Program-made: the position numbers and the translations under genes
In this document: positions 14,756 to 18,930 of the stretch, in pieces
Layout: each line of letters begins with the position of its first letter
Numbering within the stretch: the stretch's first letter is position 1
Assembly: GCA_025361325.1 (NCBI GenBank)
Contig: JANYAL010000292.1
Span: forward strand, 1-18,930
DNA length: 18,930 nucleotides
From: Bacteroidota bacterium
GTDB taxonomy: Bacteria; Bacteroidota; Bacteroidia; Chitinophagales; Chitinophagaceae
Direction of reading: 5' to 3'
The notes under the pieces: model-generated
The model's input: the letters and a program-made list of their open reading frames with translations, nothing else
The model's database searches: none
Told to the model about the DNA's origin: nothing

Positions 14756-15531
14756 TCAAACTGTTGCAGCAGGCGCTTTTAATTTGTCTAAAAACTCACT
14801 TAAGATGCGGTTAAACTCTTTAGGAACTTCCATCATTGGAGCGTGACCGCATTTATCAACAAAATGTAATTCACTGTTGGGAATAAGCCGGTGAAATTCC
14901 TTTCCGACAAAAGGCGGAGTGATGGTGTCATTATTGCCCCAGATCAGGCAGGTAGGTTGTTTTATCTGGTTCAATTCTTCTCCGAGATTATTGCGTATAG
15001 CACTTTTTGCGAGCGCGATGATCTTGATAACTTTTATCCGGTTATTGGTAATCTCAAAGACCTCGTTTACCAGTTCTTCCGTCGCCATAGCCGGGTCGTA
15101 GAAAGTAAGTTCTGTTTTTTTACGGATGTATTCCCGGTCGCCACGCTTGGGATAGGTATCTCCCATGCCGTTCTCAAAGAGCCCCGAACTGCCTGTGAGG
15201 ATCAGTGATTTGATTCTTTCTGGATTTTTTAAAATGTGTACCAGTGCCACATGACCGCCCAGTGAATTGCCGAGTAATGAACTTGCCGGTAATCCCGGTG
15301 TTCCACAAAGCGCTGAACGAATTTCTGCAGTCCTCCTACGGAGGTGTGCAATAGGTCCATGTCGAGCAAGGGGAGAATAGGTACTATTACCTGGTTGATT
15401 TTACGAAAGTGTTCGATCAGAAATTTAAAATTACTAAGGGCCCCGAATAATCCATGAAGTAGCATCAGCGGCTCGCCCTCTCCCTCTTCGATGAATTTGA
15501 ACTTACCGTCTTGTTTGATTTCGTAACTCAT
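14756..15531 (-). pseudogene. Alpha/beta hydrolase, interrupted by a one-base frameshift
   Basis: Serine hydrolase whose two halves lie in different frames. The 5' half (15531 to about 15276) has the oxyanion-hole motif LLHGLFG and ends after QRFVEHRDYRQVH. The 3' half carries the nucleophile motif GNSLGG (bases 15254-15271), then HVALVHILKNPERIK, the acid D in WGNNDTITPP and the catalytic His in CGHAPMMEVP. Adding one base in the A/T run near 15275-15278 joins both into a single protein of about 258 residues, a normal family length. No slippery heptamer that would support programmed slippage is seen. Either the gene is newly inactivated or the sequence has a one-base error. No other decay is visible. 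Confidence 0.85.
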
Positions 15532-15633
15532 CCTGTATAAGCAATTGTTTATAGGCCCGGTAATCGATGTCGGATTTAGCTAATATAATAACGAATCGAG
15601 ATAAAATTACATTAAATATAATAATGGTAGTGA

Positions 15634-16173
15634 TTAATGCAGAATTTTGTTAGGTATCTCATCAAAAAAATCTTCAAGTTGTGCAAAAAGGTCTTTGAAA
15701 ATGGGAATCATATTTCCTAGTCCACCGATAACCTTTGGTCCCCAGGGCTGTATAAAAGCATAGGTCTGGGATGATCTAATCACAGAAGGTTGTAAAAGTT
15801 GTAATTTTTCCAGGTAGAAAAGAAATATGCTCAGTATGATCAGGTACAGAACGGCATACAACAAGATTCCGCCCAGTCGGTTCACCCACCCAAGCAGTAC
15901 CAGTTGGATGGATCGCTCGATTAATTTGCCGCCCCAGCGGACCAGTAGTAATGTGATCAAAAAGACTGCGATAAATGATAGGAATGGCAACCATTTGGAT
16001 GAAATATTTATGTTTCCTTGGAGGTAACCGGCCACTAAAGCAGACAGCTTAATCGCAGCAGCAAGCCCGACTATGAAAGCTATTATGGAGAATAGGGCAA
16101 GGATCAATCCCTTTTGATACCCCCGCACGCAAGCGATTATGATGAGTATGGCAGCTAGGATGTCTATGAGCAT
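15634..16173 (-). CDS. CvpA family membrane protein
   Basis: 179 residues with four likely membrane helices at about 2-20, 26-48, 62-82 and 97-124. The opening (MLIDILAAILIIIACVRGYQKGL) is the typical start of the CvpA (colicin V production) family, with the conserved Gly-Tyr-x-x-Gly. A soluble amphipathic C-terminus (about 135-179) ends in LFAQLEDFFDEIPNK. CvpA proteins are inner-membrane proteins linked to envelope homeostasis in other bacteria; the exact role is unknown. It lies 20 bases after yqeY and so is probably in one operon with it. The frameshifted hydrolase follows after 102 bases of AT-rich sequence. Confidence 0.85.
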   Translation of the reverse strand: MLIDILAAILIIIACVRGYQKGLILALFSIIAFIVGLAAAIKLSALVAGYLQGNINISSKWLPFLSFIAVFLITLLLVRWGGKLIERSIQLVLLGWVNRLGGILLYAVLYLIILSIFLFYLEKLQLLQPSVIRSSQTYAFIQPWGPKVIGGLGNMIPIFKDLFAQLEDFFDEIPNKILH

Positions 16174-16193
16174 ATTAGAAATTTTCGCTAGGG

Positions 16194-16646
16194 TTATGCT
16201 GTCAGCAACTCCTTTACGATGGTACTGATGGTCTTTCCATCGGCCAACCCGGCCAGTCGTTTACTGGCTATACCCATGACCTTTCCCAAATCGGCCGGTG
16301 AAACGGCGTCGGTTTCCACAATGATCTTTAAAACTGCTTCTTTTATCTCCCGCTCATCCAGTTGTTTGGGGAGGTATCTTTCAATAACAGCCATTTCTTC
16401 CTTTTCCTTTTCTGCCAGATCATTGCGGCATTGCTTTTCAAATATTTCAAGCGAATCGCGCCTTTGCTTCATCATTTTCAACAGCAACTTCTGTTCTGTT
16501 GACTCATTGATCTCTCCGCCCGCCCCCGGATCGGTCTTTGCTTTGATGATCTCGGCCTTGATAGCTCGTAAAGCCCTTAATACGCCTTCATTTTTTGATC
16601 GCATGGCGTCCTTCATTTCTGCCATAATCTTTTCCTCTAATCCCAT
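16194..16646 (-). CDS. yqeY: GatB/YqeY domain protein
   Basis: Stand-alone YqeY protein, 150 residues, related to the tRNA-binding tail of GatB, the amidotransferase subunit that makes Gln-tRNA. Family signs are the opening LEEKIMAEMKDAMRSKNEGVLRALRAIKAEI, the ERYLPKQLDEREI stretch (about 89-101) and GKVMGIASKRLAGLADGKTIS (about 121-141). The protein is almost wholly helical and cytoplasmic. Its precise role outside tRNA amidation is not known. It lies between gldC (57 bases upstream) and the CvpA gene (20 bases downstream). Confidence 0.92.
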   Translation of the reverse strand: MGLEEKIMAEMKDAMRSKNEGVLRALRAIKAEIIKAKTDPGAGGEINESTEQKLLLKMMKQRRDSLEIFEKQCRNDLAEKEKEEMAVIERYLPKQLDEREIKEAVLKIIVETDAVSPADLGKVMGIASKRLAGLADGKTISTIVKELLTA

Positions 16647-16703
16647 AATTGATAAGTATTATATTAGTAATTTATCTTTTTACTTTTGGTCATGAACTCA
16701 CCA

Positions 16704-17051
16704 TCATTGTTGTTCTTTCAATTGTATTGTCCTGAATTTCTCATAAAATCCTTTTGCGAACGTTTTCAGGTCATTGCTCATTTCCTGCTGTTGTGTCGCT
16801 TTTTTAAACGTGTCTGCCATACTCATGAGCATTTGGTAATAAAAATCGGCCATTTCATCCACCATCATGTCCTTTGTCCAAAGGTCGATGCGCATGGCAG
16901 TCTTTTCAGCTCCATCCCAAAATGTGATACACATGGCTTTGGCCTGTTGAACCATTTCTGCAGAGCTGTCGCTAGCCACCCAGTTTATCTGTTCTGGCAC
17001 TTTATTGAGGTCTAGCAAAACATCTATTTTTATGGTTGATTGATTCATCAT
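16704..17051 (-). CDS. gldC: Gliding motility protein GldC
   Basis: 115 residues, normal for the family. Typical strings are STIKIDVLLDLNKVPEQINW (5-24), KTAMRIDLWTKDMMVDEM (50-67), DFYYQMLMSMADTFKKAT (69-86) and the C-terminal NDLKTFAKGFYEKF (93-106). GldC is a small soluble protein found with gliding genes in Bacteroidota; in flavobacteria it follows gldB, which is not in this window. Presence of gldC does not by itself show that the cell glides. ATG 17051 and the next codon, ATG 17048, are both possible starts. A candidate -7 element lies 20 bases upstream. Confidence 0.93.
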   Translation of the reverse strand: MMNQSTIKIDVLLDLNKVPEQINWVASDSSAEMVQQAKAMCITFWDGAEKTAMRIDLWTKDMMVDEMADFYYQMLMSMADTFKKATQQQEMSNDLKTFAKGFYEKFRTIQLKEQQ

Positions 17052-17071
17052 ACTGCTTGCTTATTGAACTT

Positions 17072-17079
17072 CAAAGTTA
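17072..17079 (-). promoter_or_regulatory. Candidate -7 element of gldC
   Basis: TAACTTTG on the minus strand, a full match to TAnnTTTG and identical to the element in front of the sensor kinase at 11465-11472. It ends 20 bases before the gldC ATG. No TTG lies at the ideal -33 distance, so the promoter may be weak or need an activator. Confidence 0.4.
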
Positions 17080-17105
17080 AGACCTTTACCAAAAATACAG
17101 GATAA

Positions 17106-18224
17106 CTAATTTACCCGTTCAATGCATTTTATAATGGAACACCATAATGATTCAGCGGCAGTCTCACGGGTATAAGGCAAAGTCTTGTATAGCCCCTTTT
17201 CCCCCAACCCCTTTTTCTTATTTTCATCTTTGAACATATCCATCATCTTTTCAGCTATATCGGAAAATGAGGTAGGATCGCAATATAGTGCTGCATTACC
17301 GCAGCGCTCTGAAAATGCCCCACCCTGGGATGTGATGATGGGCACCCCGCATTGAAGGGCTTCGATCAACCGAAAGGAAAAATCACATGATGTTGTAGGA
17401 TAAACAATGGTATAGGCTGATGCAGTAAGTTTCGCAAATGCTTCGGGTTCGAGGGGCTCTATCAATTTTACTTCATCCCGGTATTTGAATGTACTAAGTT
17501 TTTTCACGAATGTTTTATCATGTTGCTGCTGGCCTGCAATCAGTAGCATCATATTACTTTTTTGTCTTTTTTTAAAAAATGAAAATGCCTTGAACAGGTT
17601 CATCAGATCCTTTAAGGGACACAAAGGACCTGTATATAAAAAATATTCTTTTCCGTTTGCATATTTGGTCTGGGTTAACTCTTTTATCTTTTCATCAACT
17701 GGGGCAAAGATTGCATCGGCCCCCGGATGCCATACTTCGATCTTTTCGGGTTCAATGTTGAATTTATTAATTATACCCAATTTGGAGTATTCGGATAAAG
17801 TCGAGATGCAGCAGGTCTTTTGTAGTGCTTTCAGCAATTGTTTCCTGTAAAACCGTAGCAGTTTTTTAGGAACAGGTTGGGAGCAAGGAAAAATAGCCTT
17901 TTCATGCACCAATATACATTGTGGGATTCTCACAGTGGTTGAAAAAATATCACCAACATTCACCAGAATATCTGTCTTGTACCTTGTCAGTGTTATAGGC
18001 AATAAAAAATTATACCAGTATTGCCTGTTAAGACGGGGCCTGATAACCACTTCTTTGATATTGGCTGTCGTTGCTAATCGGGTATCCATGGGATATTCCA
18101 CTATTAAAATGAAATGGTGTTCGGGATATATATGGGCCAAAAGGAATACGCAGTCAATAATGAATTGTTCAAAACCAACGGGCTTTTCAGTATAATGGAA
18201 ATGGGTGTTTACTGCAATGGTCAT
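17106..18224 (-). CDS. Glycosyltransferase family 4-like protein
   Basis: GT-B fold sugar transferase, 372 residues from ATG 18224 (a GTG two codons earlier is less likely). The N-terminal half holds VNTHFHYTEKPVGFEQF near the start and NVGDIFST. The C-terminal half has the typical FLYTGPLCPLKDLMNLFKAF (about 195-214), LLIAGQQ, and a donor-site region ending IEALQCGVPIITSQGGAFSE. The usual E-x7-E motif is altered: the first Glu is Cys (base 17387, residue 280), followed by Asp, while the second Glu (residue 288) is kept. The gene is more AT-rich by eye than its neighbours and has no other polysaccharide genes next to it in the window. Donor and acceptor are unknown. Confidence 0.85.
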   Translation of the reverse strand: MTIAVNTHFHYTEKPVGFEQFIIDCVFLLAHIYPEHHFILIVEYPMDTRLATTANIKEVVIRPRLNRQYWYNFLLPITLTRYKTDILVNVGDIFSTTVRIPQCILVHEKAIFPCSQPVPKKLLRFYRKQLLKALQKTCCISTLSEYSKLGIINKFNIEPEKIEVWHPGADAIFAPVDEKIKELTQTKYANGKEYFLYTGPLCPLKDLMNLFKAFSFFKKRQKSNMMLLIAGQQQHDKTFVKKLSTFKYRDEVKLIEPLEPEAFAKLTASAYTIVYPTTSCDFSFRLIEALQCGVPIITSQGGAFSERCGNAALYCDPTSFSDIAEKMMDMFKDENKKKGLGEKGLYKTLPYTRETAAESLWCSIIKCIERVN

Positions 18225-18229
18225 TGTCA

Positions 18230-18237
18230 CAAAAATA
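18230..18237 (-). promoter_or_regulatory. Candidate -7 element of the glycosyltransferase gene
   Basis: TATTTTTG on the minus strand, an exact TAnnTTTG match. It ends 5 bases before ATG 18224, so transcription would begin at or very near the start codon. No TTG is found at the expected -33 distance. Confidence 0.3.
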
Positions 18238-18311
18238 CAGTTGTTGCCTCATTTATCCATTTTATGTACCTGAGGGCATACTGATTCGAATTGGGAATTT
18301 TACCCGATAGT

Positions 18312-18332
18312 TTAACCACCTCTTAACCACCT
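18312..18332 (+). promoter_or_regulatory. 11-base direct repeat, candidate operator of the sensor kinase gene
   Basis: TTAACCACCT occurs twice (18312-18321 and 18323-18332) with an 11-base period, one helical turn, as in binding sites of OmpR/PhoB-type regulators. A third TTAA lies at 18338. A near-consensus -7 element CAATTTTG (18350-18357) sits 18 bases downstream, so a regulator bound here would cover the -33 position. It may mediate autoregulation of the kinase and any partner regulator beyond the window. Confidence 0.45.
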
Positions 18333-18383
18333 AAATCTTAATTTGGTTTCAATTTTGAAAAGAAATAATAGTCCCAGTCAGGT

Positions 18384-18930
18384 ATGCGGTCAGCAACACT
18401 AAAAAGGATCATTCTTATAATCAGTATCACGATTGGTATCATTATACTGGTACAGTTGTACTGGCTAAACAAGCAATATAGTTTTGAGCAGAAAGAATTC
18501 ACTACAAATGTCATAAAAGGCATCCGTGGGTTTTATGAGGATTTCAACAGCAACGCCGGTCTGGAGATGAGCAAGGCAATCGAAACCCCAAACAACAATA
18601 CATTTCTGATCAGTCTGGCCACCCAACCAATACCTCCTAAAAATGCGTTGGTTGATTCCTTGAGGTCGGAATTGGATCAGATCAATGTTTTTGCTGACTG
18701 CAAGATTGCTTTGTGTTCAAAAGACAGCGGGCGGTACCTGTATGAAGTGAATTTGCCTACTCTGGCTTCCAGGGAAGAATCCATCTCCGATGTGATTGAT
18801 TTGCCTGTACTTAAAAGGCCATATTCTTATGTATATCTTTATTTCCCCAACAGGAACAGGTATATCCTTGGACAAATGATATGGCTAATTATTACAAGTG
18901 TCCTGCTTGTTCTGCTACTTACCGGCCTTG
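18384..18930 (+). CDS. Sensor histidine kinase, N-terminal part (cut by window end)
   Basis: Open reading frame without a stop to the window edge: 182 codons. It starts with basic residues and a membrane helix (about 8-26, RIILIISITIGIIILVQLYW), then a periplasmic domain of about 135 residues, and a second helix from about 164 (GQMIWLIITSVLLVLLLTGL). This two-helix layout with the L-Q-x-Y-W-L string after helix 1 is typical of Bacteroidota sensor kinases; the kinase domain itself lies outside, so the call is inferred. The start ATG 18384 follows the operator-like repeat and is divergent from the glycosyltransferase gene. Confidence 0.7.
   Translation, partial: MRSATLKRIILIISITIGIIILVQLYWLNKQYSFEQKEFTTNVIKGIRGFYEDFNSNAGLEMSKAIETPNNNTFLISLATQPIPPKNALVDSLRSELDQINVFADCKIALCSKDSGRYLYEVNLPTLASREESISDVIDLPVLKRPYSYVYLYFPNRNRYILGQMIWLIITSVLLVLLLTGL

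Noticed and set aside
16219..16695. 158-codon plus-strand frame opposite yqeY
   Set aside because: It is a Ser/Phe-rich shadow of the yqeY coding sequence.
18338..18523. 61-codon minus-strand frame at the right edge
   Set aside because: It lies opposite the first membrane helix of the plus-strand sensor kinase, which has the better start and layout.

Overview
The window looks like ordinary chromosome from a member of the Bacteroidota, most likely the Chitinophagaceae or a close relative. The supporting signs are a gldC gliding gene, a batD gene, Bacteroidota-type short lipid and sensor-kinase genes, several -7 elements of the form TAnnTTTG, and almost no Shine-Dalgarno sequences. No rRNA, tRNA, CRISPR array, transposase or phage gene was seen. 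By eye the right end (from about 16.6 kb) is more AT-rich than the left.

Left part, 1-5560. The end of a class 3-type aldehyde dehydrogenase runs in from outside. It is followed by a membrane-anchored glutathione peroxidase paired with a four-helix membrane protein of unknown role, then by dusB on the opposite strand. A CPBP membrane protease gene lies divergent to dusB and is tightly coupled to cdsA, which starts with TTG. psd follows with its own promoter. cdsA and psd supply the CDP-diacylglycerol and phosphatidylethanolamine steps of phospholipid synthesis. The CdsA here is about 55 residues shorter than usual.

Middle part, 5561-9751. A 441-base stretch without a clear gene holds a repeat-rich palindromic element, a possible small structured RNA and a promoter. 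That promoter leads into a 53-residue exported cysteine-rich peptide gene that ends in a clear intrinsic terminator. A YjjG-type HAD phosphatase and an SDR oxidoreductase are divergent, followed by batD.

Right part, 9748-18224, is almost all on the minus strand. Read in transcription order it holds a glycosyltransferase, gldC, yqeY, a CvpA-family gene, a frameshifted alpha/beta hydrolase, a tandem-CBS protein, a one-POTRA Omp85-like outer membrane protein, NAD kinase, and an OmpR-type two-component pair whose kinase has its own promoter. The response regulator ends tail to tail with batD, sharing four bases. At the right edge a second sensor histidine kinase starts on the plus strand behind an 11-base-period direct repeat that may be an operator.

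No obvious new multi-gene defence or mobile system is visible. The most interesting items are the small cysteine-rich peptide, the repeat and structured region upstream of it, the shortened CdsA, the single-base frameshift in the hydrolase, and the tandem operator-like repeat at the right edge.
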